Below, one piece after another: positions 49,547 to 57,215 of a stretch of DNA of 64,000 nucleotides. A program made the translations under genes and the position numbers. The notes below the pieces were generated by a model that was not told where the DNA came from, made no database searches, and saw nothing but the letters and a program-made list of their open reading frames with translations. The stretch spans positions 930,001-994,000 of the forward strand of contig NZ_CBDDGH010000001.1 of NCBI RefSeq assembly GCF_965227725.1, in the 5' to 3' direction. How positions within the stretch are numbered: the stretch's first letter is position 1; the number at the start of each line of letters is the position of its first letter. The DNA comes from Shimia sp965227725. Lineage in GTDB: Bacteria > Pseudomonadota > Alphaproteobacteria > Rhodobacterales > Rhodobacteraceae.

Positions 49547-50365
49547 ATGCAAAACCAACCTCACCTCACTGACAGAGCGGCCCTTGATCGCAACCGCGCG
49601 CGCGCTGATCTGCAGGACGCCATGTTCCTGCATGCGCTGGCGCAGGACGAGATTCAGGATCGTCTCAGCATGGTTAACAAAGGGTTTACGCGACCTGCCG
49701 TGGTGACCGGCTTTCCAAGCGTTTGGGAGCGATGCGTTCCCAATGCGAAAATTGTCGCGGACACAGAGGTGCTGGCTCTGGAAACCGGTGCCCATGATCT
49801 GGTGATCCATGCCATGGGGTTGCATTGGGCCGACGATCCGGTGGGTCAAATCATCCAATGCCGCCGCGCTTTGGAAAACGATGGTTTCTTTCTGGCTGTG
49901 TGTTTTGGCGGGCAAACCCTGCATCAACTGCGCGCCTCTCTGGCGCAGGCCGAGGTCGAGCTCACCGGCGGTCTTTCCCCCCGCGTTGCCCCTATGGCGG
50001 AAATCCGTGATCTCGGCGGCTTGCTGCAACGGGCGGGGCTGTCATTGCCCGTGGCCGACACCGCGCCCCTGACCGTGACCTACGAAAGCCCCTGGGCCTT
50101 GATGAAAGAGCTGCGTGCCATGGGCGAAGGAAACGCCCTGCAAAATCGATTGCGCACCGCGACGTCGCGTTCGTTAATGATCCGCGCCTGCGAAATCTAC
50201 GTAGAAAGCTTCATGAAAAATGGTCGCATACCCGCCACGTTCGAATTAATTTATCTGACCGGCTGGGCACCTGACGACAGTCAACCCCAACCCCTGCGGC
50301 CCGGATCGGCCACCAACCGACTTGCCGACGCGCTCGGCGCCTCTGAAATCAAACTGCCCAAGTGA
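49547..50365 (+). CDS. NDUFAF5/BioC-like SAM-dependent methyltransferase
   Basis: A 272-residue protein with a class I methyltransferase core. The start MQNQPHLTDRAALDRNRARA and the segments VIHAMGLHWADDPVGQIIQC, FFLAVCFGGQTLHQLRASLA and TFELIYLTGWAPDDSQPQPL match alphaproteobacterial relatives of mitochondrial NDUFAF5, an arginine hydroxylase for a complex I subunit. The SAM-binding glycine motif is weak. The ATG at 49547 is preferred to one at 49499 that would overlap comF. It precedes hemH by 37 bp and could share its transcript. Confidence 0.75.
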   Translation: MQNQPHLTDRAALDRNRARADLQDAMFLHALAQDEIQDRLSMVNKGFTRPAVVTGFPSVWERCVPNAKIVADTEVLALETGAHDLVIHAMGLHWADDPVGQIIQCRRALENDGFFLAVCFGGQTLHQLRASLAQAEVELTGGLSPRVAPMAEIRDLGGLLQRAGLSLPVADTAPLTVTYESPWALMKELRAMGEGNALQNRLRTATSRSLMIRACEIYVESFMKNGRIPATFELIYLTGWAPDDSQPQPLRPGSATNRLADALGASEIKLPK

Positions 50366-50402
50366 TCTTACAAGTGATCCTACACGGAACGGACCTTCCC
50401 CT

Positions 50403-51454
50403 ATGACCCAAGCCACCTGCCCCGCCCACGCCCCTGCGGACCACCCTAAGGTAGCGCGCGGCAAAACCGGCATATTGCTTGCCAACCTTGGCACGCCTGA
50501 CGACTACACCTATTGGCCCATGCGCCGCTACCTGAGCGAATTTCTGTCCGACAAGCGGGTGATCGACTATCCGGCATGGAAGTGGCAGCCTTTGCTGCAG
50601 CTAATCATCCTGTCCAAACGCCCGTTTTCCAGCGGCAAAGCCTACGAATCGATCTGGGACAAGGAGCGTGGTGAAAGCCCGCTGATGGTCATCACCAAGG
50701 AGCAGACCGCCAAAATCGCAGAAACCCTGACCGCCCGTCACGGTGAGGATGTCATGGTTGATTTCTGCATGCGCTACGGCAACCCCTCCACAACTTCCAA
50801 GGTGCGCGAGATGGTGGCTGCCGGCTGTGAACGCATCCTGTTCTTCCCGCTCTATCCGCAATACGCAGGTGCCACGACAGCGACCGCCAACGATCAGTTT
50901 TTCCGCGCTCTGATGGAAGAAAAATGGCAACCGGCAGCCCGCACGGTGGAAGCCTATTTTGAGCACCCCGCCTATATCGAAGCGTTGGCGCAGTCGGTGG
51001 AAAAAGCCTACGCCGCTCAGGAAAAACGCCGGACCTGCTGGTGGTTTCTTACCACGGCATGCCAAACGCTACCTGCAGGAGGGCGATCCCTATCACTGCC
51101 AATGCCAGAAAACCACGCGCCTGCTCAAAGAGCGTCTGGGCTGGGAAGACACCGATCTGCGCACCACGTTCCAGTCGCAATTCGGCCCCGAAGACTGGCT
51201 GCGCCCCTACACCGTGGAAGAAGTGGCCGCGTGTCGCAAAAGAGGAAGGCAAGAAGAGCATCGCCGTAATCGCGCCTGCCTTCTCTGCGGATTGCATCGA
51301 AACGCTGGAAGAGATCAACGAAGAGATCAAAGAGAGCTTTGAGCACGCAGGTGGCGAAGACTTCCTCTACATCCCCTGCCTTAACTCTGATGAGGCGCAT
51401 GTTGCCGCGCTTTGTGAGATCATCGACCAGAATCTCGGCGGCTGGATCACCTGA
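50403..51454 (+). pseudogene. hemH: Ferrochelatase gene with three frameshifts (decay or sequence error)
   Basis: Ferrochelatase inserts iron into protoporphyrin IX, the last step of haem synthesis. The frame from the ATG at 50403 (GKTGILLANLGTPDDYTYWP) holds to 51029 (AYAAQEKR). The family sequence then continues as PDLLVVSYHGMP in a second frame (51032-51063), KRYLQEGDPYHCQCQKTTRL in a third (51064-51228), and RVAKEEGKKSIAVIAPAFSA back in the second frame to 51454. Adding one C at each of two CC sites (near 51030 and 51063) and removing one G (51229) restores exactly 351 codons. As written, the product is truncated, with a scrambled tail to 51269. Because the sequence is otherwise well kept, recent mutation or assembly error are the two explanations. 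Confidence 0.85.
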
Positions 51455-51480
51455 ACAGCGCCCATTCCATGAAAAGCTTA

Positions 51481-51512
51481 TGCCTCGGGTTCAAACGGCC
51501 CGGGGCATTTTT
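51481..51512 (+). terminator. Terminator after hemH
   Basis: TGCCTCGGG (51481-51489) pairs with CCCGGGGCA (51499-51507) through nine positions with one G-T pair, followed by five T residues (51508-51512). It lies 27 bp after the hemH stop. Confidence 0.8.
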
Positions 51513-51533
51513 CTTTCAGGCACAGGAAAACGT

Positions 51534-51565
51534 AAAAAAGGCGGAGCCAAAGCCCCGCCTCTTTT
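51534..51565 (-). terminator. Terminator after the 61-residue membrane protein gene
   Basis: AGGCGGAGC (51539-51547) and GCCCCGCCT (51552-51560) form a 9-bp stem with one mismatch. On the minus strand it is followed by six T residues (complement of 51534-51539). It lies about 30 bp after the stop of the small gene. Confidence 0.8.
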
Positions 51566-51594
51566 GAATTCGTAGTTCAGTAAGCTTAAAAAGC

Positions 51595-51780
51595 TTAGCT
51601 GCCTGCAGCAACAGCAGCAGCCACAACTGCCAGCAGTACCAGCGGAACCCAGACGCCAGAGCCGGAGCCGTTTGCGGCTTCTTCGATGACAACAGGTTCA
51701 ACAACTGGGTCGGCCAAGCCGCCAGCCATTGCAGTGGTTGCAGCAGCAGTCAGAGCAGCAGCGATAACGAGTTTTTTCAT
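51595..51780 (-). CDS. Small exported or membrane protein, function unknown
   Basis: A 61-residue protein. Residues 1-18 are a signal peptide (MKKLVIAAALTAAATTAMAG). An acidic linker ADPVVEPVVIEEAANGSGSG follows, and a C-terminal hydrophobic segment WVPLVLLAVVAAAVAAGS could span the membrane. GGAGG (complement of about 51787-51791) precedes the ATG at 51780; a longer frame to 51837 has no ribosome site. It stands alone between two terminators and a palindrome-bearing promoter region. I do not recognise a function. Confidence 0.75.
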   Translation of the reverse strand: MKKLVIAAALTAAATTAMAGGLADPVVEPVVIEEAANGSGSGVWVPLVLLAVVAAAVAAGS

Positions 51781-51837
51781 TCTACACCTCCAGAATTCGC
51801 TTGCCACCAATAGGAATGGGCGATGACAAGCACCCAA

Positions 51838-51854
51838 GACTTACCTCGTAAGTC
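51838..51854. promoter_or_regulatory. Operator-like palindrome upstream of the small exported protein gene
   Basis: GACTTAC (51838-51844) and GTAAGTC (51848-51854) are perfectly complementary with a 3-base spacer. The palindrome is 58 bp upstream of the 61-residue gene and also near the end of the L,D-transpeptidase gene. Its place in the promoter region favours an operator, since no T-run follows. Confidence 0.35.
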
Positions 51855-51927
51855 ACGTCTAAACAGTAATTTTTCGGAATTGCAAACCGAAGTTTACCTT
51901 AAACGCGACTCCCGAAACAAAATGTCG

Positions 51928-52524
51928 TCAAATTAGCAACACTTGCGTGCCCACTTTTGTCAACGAAAACAGCTCTGCGATGTGTTCGTTGTAAAGACCA
52001 ATGCAACCGTTGGATGAACGACGCCCAATTTTGCGAGTGTCATGGGTGCCGTGGATTCGGTAATAGGTCCAACTCAGATAAAGTGCGTGTGTGCCCAATG
52101 GGTTATCCGGACCCGGGCCAACAAAATCAGGCCATTCCGGGTTGCGCTCTTTCATCGACGGCGTTGGACGCCAGCTTGGCCCCTCAACCTTGCGCACAAC
52201 TTTGGTGCGGCCCAGACGTGTGAGGTCTTCGCTCAAAGGCACAGAAGTCGGGTAGAGTTTATAGACCGACTCATCTTCTGACCAATAATGCAGCGCGCGG
52301 GACGTGACATCCACAAGAACAGCGCCGTTCTTCAGGTTGTCAAAATACGGCGCCCAGTCCAGCGACCGGAAGCTCGAAATATTGCGAACGACACGCTCGT
52401 CTAGGTCGCGTTCCACCTCAGTGGTTTCAGCTTCGGTTTGTGCCAAAGCCGGCGTGCTCAAAAAGGCGGCGCTACCTGCCAGAAACGTACGCCGTCCAAA
52501 CTTATCCGACCGATCTACAGTCAT
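51928..52524 (-). CDS. TAT-exported L,D-transpeptidase (YkuD family)
   Basis: A 198-residue protein with a twin-arginine signal (GRRTFLAGSAAFLSTPALAQ, about 10-29). The YkuD domain ends with RIHGTHDTRKIGRRSSNGCI, holding the His and catalytic Cys of L,D-transpeptidases. These enzymes make 3-3 peptidoglycan cross-links or attach proteins to the wall in the periplasm. The ATG at 52524 follows GGAGA; a longer frame to 52566 would put residues in front of the signal. It is divergent from the CAP lipoprotein gene, and a second transpeptidase gene lies 0.7 kb away. Confidence 0.88.
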   Translation of the reverse strand: MTVDRSDKFGRRTFLAGSAAFLSTPALAQTEAETTEVERDLDERVVRNISSFRSLDWAPYFDNLKNGAVLVDVTSRALHYWSEDESVYKLYPTSVPLSEDLTRLGRTKVVRKVEGPSWRPTPSMKERNPEWPDFVGPGPDNPLGTHALYLSWTYYRIHGTHDTRKIGRRSSNGCIGLYNEHIAELFSLTKVGTQVLLI

Positions 52525-52692
52525 TATTTTTCTCCAGAAACCAACCTCACGGATCGGTGAGATCATATGGCTCTAATGCCGCAGTCGCAAATCAATCAAT
52601 TGTCAGGGTAGCAATGTCACGCCTATGTGGGTTTTCATGGCCACGATGTGCGGGTAGGAGTGCCCCAATCAATTAGGTGGGACAGAGACACG

Positions 52693-53262
52693 ATGCGCGT
52701 TATTGCACTTTTGCTGGCTGCAGCTGTTGGATTGGCCGCTTGCGGAACCGGAGGCGGTGGCAGCGCCAAGCAATATAAGATTTCCTCGGGCAATACCGCC
52801 CGCGTTCAGTTTCGCGTACTGGACTCTGTAAATGCGCTTCGTCAGGCCTCTGGCGCACCAGCCGTGGAACTCAACGCCCAACTGAATGCCGCCGCTGCGA
52901 CCCATGCGCGGGATATGGCCCTGCAGAACCGCCCATGGCACTTTGGCTCTGACGGCTCCTCGCCGCTCGATCGTGTGGCGCGCGTGGGCTACACCGGTGT
53001 TCTGACCGGCGAAACCATCAGCGAGACCTACGAAACCGAAGTTGAGACCCTCGCCGCCTGGATGGAGCAGGATGACACGCGTTCTGTGATCCTCGACCGC
53101 AACGCGCGCGACATGGGCTTTGCCTGGTTCCAGGAAGACAATGGCAAGATCTGGTGGACCCTTGTGATGGGTCAACCAAACTCTGCGTCCTTTATTGATG
53201 TTGCAGAGACCACCAGCACACCAGAAGCCAGCGACACAAACCCGTTCTCAACGATAAATTGA
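52693..53262 (+). CDS. CAP-domain (SCP/PR1-like) lipoprotein
   Basis: A 189-residue protein with a lipoprotein signal (IALLLAAAVGLAACGTGG; lipobox LAAC, Cys20). The CAP domain has NALRQASGAPAVELNAQLNA, AAATHARDMALQNRPWHFGS and MGFAWFQEDNGKIWWTLVMG. His-containing segments resemble the CAP tetrad, but not all residues can be assigned. The bacterial family is secreted or surface-anchored and of poorly known function. It is flanked on both sides by L,D-transpeptidase genes, and its 3' end overlaps the convergent one by 15 bp. Confidence 0.85.
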   Translation: MRVIALLLAAAVGLAACGTGGGGSAKQYKISSGNTARVQFRVLDSVNALRQASGAPAVELNAQLNAAAATHARDMALQNRPWHFGSDGSSPLDRVARVGYTGVLTGETISETYETEVETLAAWMEQDDTRSVILDRNARDMGFAWFQEDNGKIWWTLVMGQPNSASFIDVAETTSTPEASDTNPFSTIN

Positions 53263-53742
53263 GATCGGGGTTCCGTTTCTGACCATCGCGTAAATGTCGC
53301 GCATCTCTTCGTCTGAGACCGCGATACAGCCTGCTGTCCAGTCCTCAACGCCGTTCTGAAACAGCTGCGGCCGCCCGTGGATAAAAATGTCTCCACCGGG
53401 GGATTCACCGATCGAGGCCGCATAGGCGCGATCCGCGGCATTGGGGTAAGAGATGCCAAGCGACAGATAGAAGCGGCTATTGGGATTGCGGCGGTCGATG
53501 TAGTAATCGCCCTCCGGCGTGCGGCCATCGCCTTCGATCTGCTTGTGGCCAGCAGGAGAAAACCCAAGGCCCACGTCATAGGCCTGCAGCACCTGATCAT
53601 GGTGCATCAGATACATCCGGCGGCTTTCTTTATAAACCAGCACACGGGTGACCTCGGGGCCATTGTATGTGGTGAATTTCTCGGCGCAGCCTGCCAATCC
53701 GAATGCCAGAACGGCAATCATCAATGCGGAGATCCAACGCAT
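53248..53742 (-). CDS. L,D-transpeptidase lipoprotein (YkuD family)
   Basis: A 164-residue lipoprotein (signal ISALMIAVLAFGLAGCAEKF, lipobox LAGC) with a YkuD domain: LVYKESRRMYLMHHDQVLQA at the start, DRRNPNSRFYLSLGISYP, and the active site IFIHGRPQLFQNGVEDWTAG continuing into CIAVSDEEM, with the catalytic His and Cys. The ATG at 53742 follows AGAGG; two TTG codons lie just upstream. It should act on peptidoglycan while anchored in a membrane. Its 3' end overlaps the CAP gene, so antisense effects between the two transcripts are possible. Confidence 0.88.
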   Translation of the reverse strand: MRWISALMIAVLAFGLAGCAEKFTTYNGPEVTRVLVYKESRRMYLMHHDQVLQAYDVGLGFSPAGHKQIEGDGRTPEGDYYIDRRNPNSRFYLSLGISYPNAADRAYAASIGESPGGDIFIHGRPQLFQNGVEDWTAGCIAVSDEEMRDIYAMVRNGTPISIYR

Positions 53743-53833
53743 CAACAAGTTCCTCTTTATATGTCTTCACTGCCTCTGAGCGTTTCTTAGCAGACCCGCC
53801 GGCCATGTGCCGCTCACGCCTGCGTGATACGCG

Positions 53834-55048
53834 CTATTTCCGAACAAATCTTGAAGCCAATTCCACGTGCGAAGACCAGCGGAATTGATCGACTGTCTGC
53901 ACCCACTCAAGCGCATAGCCCGCCTGCACCAGCACCGCCGCATCCCGTGCAAAGGTCACGGGATTGCAGGAAACATAAGCGATTTCAGATATCTGCGATT
54001 TGGCGAGCTCTGCCACCTGCGCCTCAGCGCCCGCGCGCGGGGGGTCAATGACCGCAAAGTCATAGCGCAGATCCTCGGCAATCAGCGGATTGCGGAACAG
54101 ATCGCGGGTCTCTGCCGTCACTTTTTTAAGCCCTGTGGCCATGCGCCATCCAGCATCCATGGCTTTGACCATGGATTTCTCACCTTCGATGCCGTGCATC
54201 ATGTAGCTCTCAGCCAACGGCAGGGTGAAGGTGCCGCTTCCAGCAAAGAGATCAACACCTGAGTCGCCCTGCGTGATCGCCGAACGCACAGACGCCAGCA
54301 AAGCCTCCTCGCCCTCTTTGGTCGCCTGCAAAAACGCGCCGGGTGGTGGAACAACCCTAGCTTTTCCAAAGGTTTGGTAGGGCGCAATCCGTGTTGCGAT
54401 GACCTCTCCATCCCATGTGAGCCGTGCCAGCTTGTGGCGCTCCACCTCCTGAGCCATACGCGCCAAGAGCGCGCCATCGAGCGGTCTGCCGCCTTTCACA
54501 GACAGATCAAGCCCCGCGTCTGACAGGGTGACCGTGGCGCTGAGCTCGCCTTTGCGCGACCCACCAATTTGGGACAAAGCGCCCACAATCTCCAAAGCGC
54601 GCATCAGATCCGGATGCAGAAGCTGGCAGTCGCTGATGTCGGCAATCACATCCGAGGCGCGGGCATGAAAGCCGACAAGCGCACCCTTTTTGGTGCGACG
54701 GGCAGAAATCACCGCGCGGCGGCGGGACTGCGCGGGGGAGGTCACGATGGGGCGCAGATCGGTTTCCAAACCCTGCGCGGCAAGCGCCTGACGCACCACA
54801 TCCACCTTCCAATCCGCGACAAAGCCATCCGCTGCATGCTGCAACTGGCAGCCGCCGCAGCTTTTGAAATGCCGGCAAGGTGCCTTCACCCGCTGATCAG
54901 AAGGGGTCAAAACCCGTATGTTTTTCAGACGGTTGCCCTCAAGCTCCCCTTCGACGGTTTCGCCGGGAAGGGTGAGCGGGGCAAAGATCGGGCCGTCGGC
55001 GATGCCATCACCGTGCAGGCCCAGTCGCTGGATGTCGATCTGGCTCAT
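53834..55048 (-). CDS. RlmD/TrmA-family 23S rRNA (uracil-C5)-methyltransferase
   Basis: A 404-residue SAM-dependent enzyme. An iron-sulfur cysteine motif CRHFKSCGGCQLQH (near residue 58), preceded by a TRAM-like N-terminal part (LGLHGDGIADGPIFAPLTLP), and the C-terminal GVDLFAGSGTFTLPLAESYM and AYVSCNPVTFARDAAVL (catalytic Cys) match the RlmD/RlmC group. It methylates uridine 1939 or 747-type sites of 23S rRNA; which one is not certain. It lies 38 bp after the ABC exporter gene on the same strand. Confidence 0.88.
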   Translation of the reverse strand: MSQIDIQRLGLHGDGIADGPIFAPLTLPGETVEGELEGNRLKNIRVLTPSDQRVKAPCRHFKSCGGCQLQHAADGFVADWKVDVVRQALAAQGLETDLRPIVTSPAQSRRRAVISARRTKKGALVGFHARASDVIADISDCQLLHPDLMRALEIVGALSQIGGSRKGELSATVTLSDAGLDLSVKGGRPLDGALLARMAQEVERHKLARLTWDGEVIATRIAPYQTFGKARVVPPPGAFLQATKEGEEALLASVRSAITQGDSGVDLFAGSGTFTLPLAESYMMHGIEGEKSMVKAMDAGWRMATGLKKVTAETRDLFRNPLIAEDLRYDFAVIDPPRAGAEAQVAELAKSQISEIAYVSCNPVTFARDAAVLVQAGYALEWVQTVDQFRWSSHVELASRFVRK

Positions 55049-55086
55049 GCCTGTCCCCTAACGAGGGACAAGCACAAGGTCAAACG

Positions 55087-56928
55087 CTACTCTGCAGCCT
55101 CATCGGCATTGAGGAAGCCACCGGATTGCCGCGCCCAGAAACCGGCATAGAGACCATTCTGCGCAAGCAGCTCTGCGTGACTGCCCTGCTCCACGATACG
55201 GCCTTGATCCATAACCAAAATTCGGTCCATCTCGGCAATCGTCGACAGGCGGTGCGCAATGGCGATCACGGTTTTGCCCGCCATCATGCCGTACAGCGTG
55301 CGTTGAATGGCCGCCTCAACCTCACTGTCCAAAGCGCTGGTCGCTTCGTCCAAGAGCAGAATCGGCGCGTCTTTCAGGATCACCCGAGCCAGAGTGATAC
55401 GCTGACGCTGACCGCCGGAGAGTTTCACGCCCCGTTCGCCAACATGGGCATCATAACCTTTGCGCTCCTCCGGATCCTCCAAATCCAGAATGAAATCATG
55501 GGCTTCGGCCTTTTTGGCAGCGGCAATCATATCCGCCTCTGTGGCATCAGGCCGACCGTAGAGCAGGTTGTCGCGTACAGAGCGATGCAGCAGCGAGCTG
55601 TCTTGCTGCACCATGCCGATGGCATCGCGCAGGCTGTCCTGCGTGACAGTGGAAATGTCCTGCCCGTCGATCAAAATGCGCCCGGTTTCAACATCATAGA
55701 AGCGCAGCAGCAGCTTCACCAAAGTCGATTTGCCTGCCCCGGAACGGCCGATCAGACCCACTTTTTCACCCGGTGCAATGGTCAGGGAGATCTGGTCCAG
55801 CCCGCCGGAGCCGCGGCCGTAGTGATGCGACAGGCCCTGCAGCTCGATTTCCCCCTGATCAAAATCAAGCTGTGGAGCTGATTTTTGATCAACCAGATCA
55901 ATAGGTTGGGCAATGGTTTCCATACCCTCGGCCACAACACCGAGCTGGCGGAAGAAGGAGGTCAGCGCCCACATGATCCAGCCGGTCATCGCATTCAGGC
56001 GCAGGCTAAGCGCGGTGGCAGCAGCAACCGCCCCAACAGAGGCCTGCCCCATGGACCAGAGCCAGATGGCCCAGCCCACAACGCTGACGATCAGCACCCC
56101 GTTGAGCAGAACCAGCGCCACATCCATGACGGTGAATATCCGCATCTCGTGCTGGAAGGTTTCCCGTGAATATTCAATGGCTTCCTTGGCATATTCCAGC
56201 TCGCGCTGATTGTGGGCAAAGAGCTTTACCGAATGAATATTGGTATAGGCATCCACCACGCGACCGGTGACTTTGGAGCGCGCATCAGAGGCGGCCTGAG
56301 AGGCCGGGCCGACGCGTTTGACGGTCCATTTGACCAAGAAGCCATAGAGCACCAGCCAGCCCAGCATTGGCAGCACCAGACGGGGGTCTGCATCGGCCAA
56401 AAGGATTGCTGCGCCAATGACATAGGCGATGGAGAAGGTGATCGCGTCAAACACCTGAAACACGGCTTCGCCCGCGGCCGGAGGGGTCTGCATAATCCGG
56501 TTGGCAATGCGGCCGGCAAAGTCGTTCTCAAACCAGCCAACTGATTGACGCAAAACATGTTTATGGGCTCGCCACCGGATCAAAGCCCCGAAGTTTGGCA
56601 GCACGGTATTGTTCAGCAGGAGCACATCGAGCGCCTGAAGCGCGGGGCGCAGGAAGAGCACAAACAGCACCACCAGGATGAACTCGGTGCCGTGGTCTGC
56701 CCAAACCGTCGACGGATCGCCTGTCAGAAGGTCCACCACGCGGCCCATATAGGCGATCAGGCCGACCTCCACCGCCGCCACGATGATGGACATTATCGTA
56801 GCAAAAACAAAGACTTTGCGGAAAGGCAGCGCATAGTCGCGCATGAAGGGCCACAGCTTGGTGGGGGGCGTATCTACTTCGTCGTAGTCGCAATAGGGGT
56901 CAACAAGGGTCTCGAAAAACTTGAACAT
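55087..56928 (-). CDS. ABC exporter, fused membrane and ATPase domains
   Basis: A 613-residue half transporter of the MsbA/lipid exporter type. The N-terminal half (about 25-340) has six membrane segments (VFVFATIMSIIVAAVEVGLI, FILVVLFVLFLRPAL and others). The ATPase half has Walker A GLIGRSGAGKSTLVKLLLRF, signature KLSGGQRQRITLARVILKDA and Walker B PILLLDEATSALD. It should work as a homodimer and may export lipids, peptides or drugs. Three 11-bp-spaced direct repeats lie about 200 bp upstream. The 287 bp before it (56929-57215) hold no convincing gene. Confidence 0.88.
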   Translation of the reverse strand: MFKFFETLVDPYCDYDEVDTPPTKLWPFMRDYALPFRKVFVFATIMSIIVAAVEVGLIAYMGRVVDLLTGDPSTVWADHGTEFILVVLFVLFLRPALQALDVLLLNNTVLPNFGALIRWRAHKHVLRQSVGWFENDFAGRIANRIMQTPPAAGEAVFQVFDAITFSIAYVIGAAILLADADPRLVLPMLGWLVLYGFLVKWTVKRVGPASQAASDARSKVTGRVVDAYTNIHSVKLFAHNQRELEYAKEAIEYSRETFQHEMRIFTVMDVALVLLNGVLIVSVVGWAIWLWSMGQASVGAVAAATALSLRLNAMTGWIMWALTSFFRQLGVVAEGMETIAQPIDLVDQKSAPQLDFDQGEIELQGLSHHYGRGSGGLDQISLTIAPGEKVGLIGRSGAGKSTLVKLLLRFYDVETGRILIDGQDISTVTQDSLRDAIGMVQQDSSLLHRSVRDNLLYGRPDATEADMIAAAKKAEAHDFILDLEDPEERKGYDAHVGERGVKLSGGQRQRITLARVILKDAPILLLDEATSALDSEVEAAIQRTLYGMMAGKTVIAIAHRLSTIAEMDRILVMDQGRIVEQGSHAELLAQNGLYAGFWARQSGGFLNADEAAE

Positions 56929-57124
56929 GAGAAAGCCTGAAAGAACAGAAAGTTAAGTGCATAAATGAAGTGACACGCCACAATCGGCCGCCACTGCGGT
57001 CCGATGTGGTTATGAAAACCAAATCCCGCGATACATTTTGCACTCCTTCTCATGGTTGAGTGAGGTGATGCTGCGCTACCGTTGCGCCAAAGTCAACCGG
57101 GCATTAACCAGCTTTTTGGCACGT

Positions 57125-57157
57125 CGGTATCACGTCGGTAAGGCGGCTGTATCGCGG
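57125..57157. repeat. Three 11-bp-spaced direct repeats upstream of the ABC exporter
   Basis: CGGTATC (57125), CGGTAAG (57136) and CTGTATC (57147) recur exactly every 11 bp with 4-bp spacers ACGT and GCGG. The last unit plus spacer, CTGTATCGCGG, is identical to one in the array near 29040, and CACGTCGGTATC is shared as well. They lie 197-229 bp upstream of the exporter start. The 7+4 spacing is that of OmpR/PhoB-type regulators. Confidence 0.5.
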
Positions 57158-57215
57158 AGGTGCGAAATTTGTGGTCGGGCAAAGTGTAAGCACAAGGCGC
57201 GTTGGCCGTTGCCGA

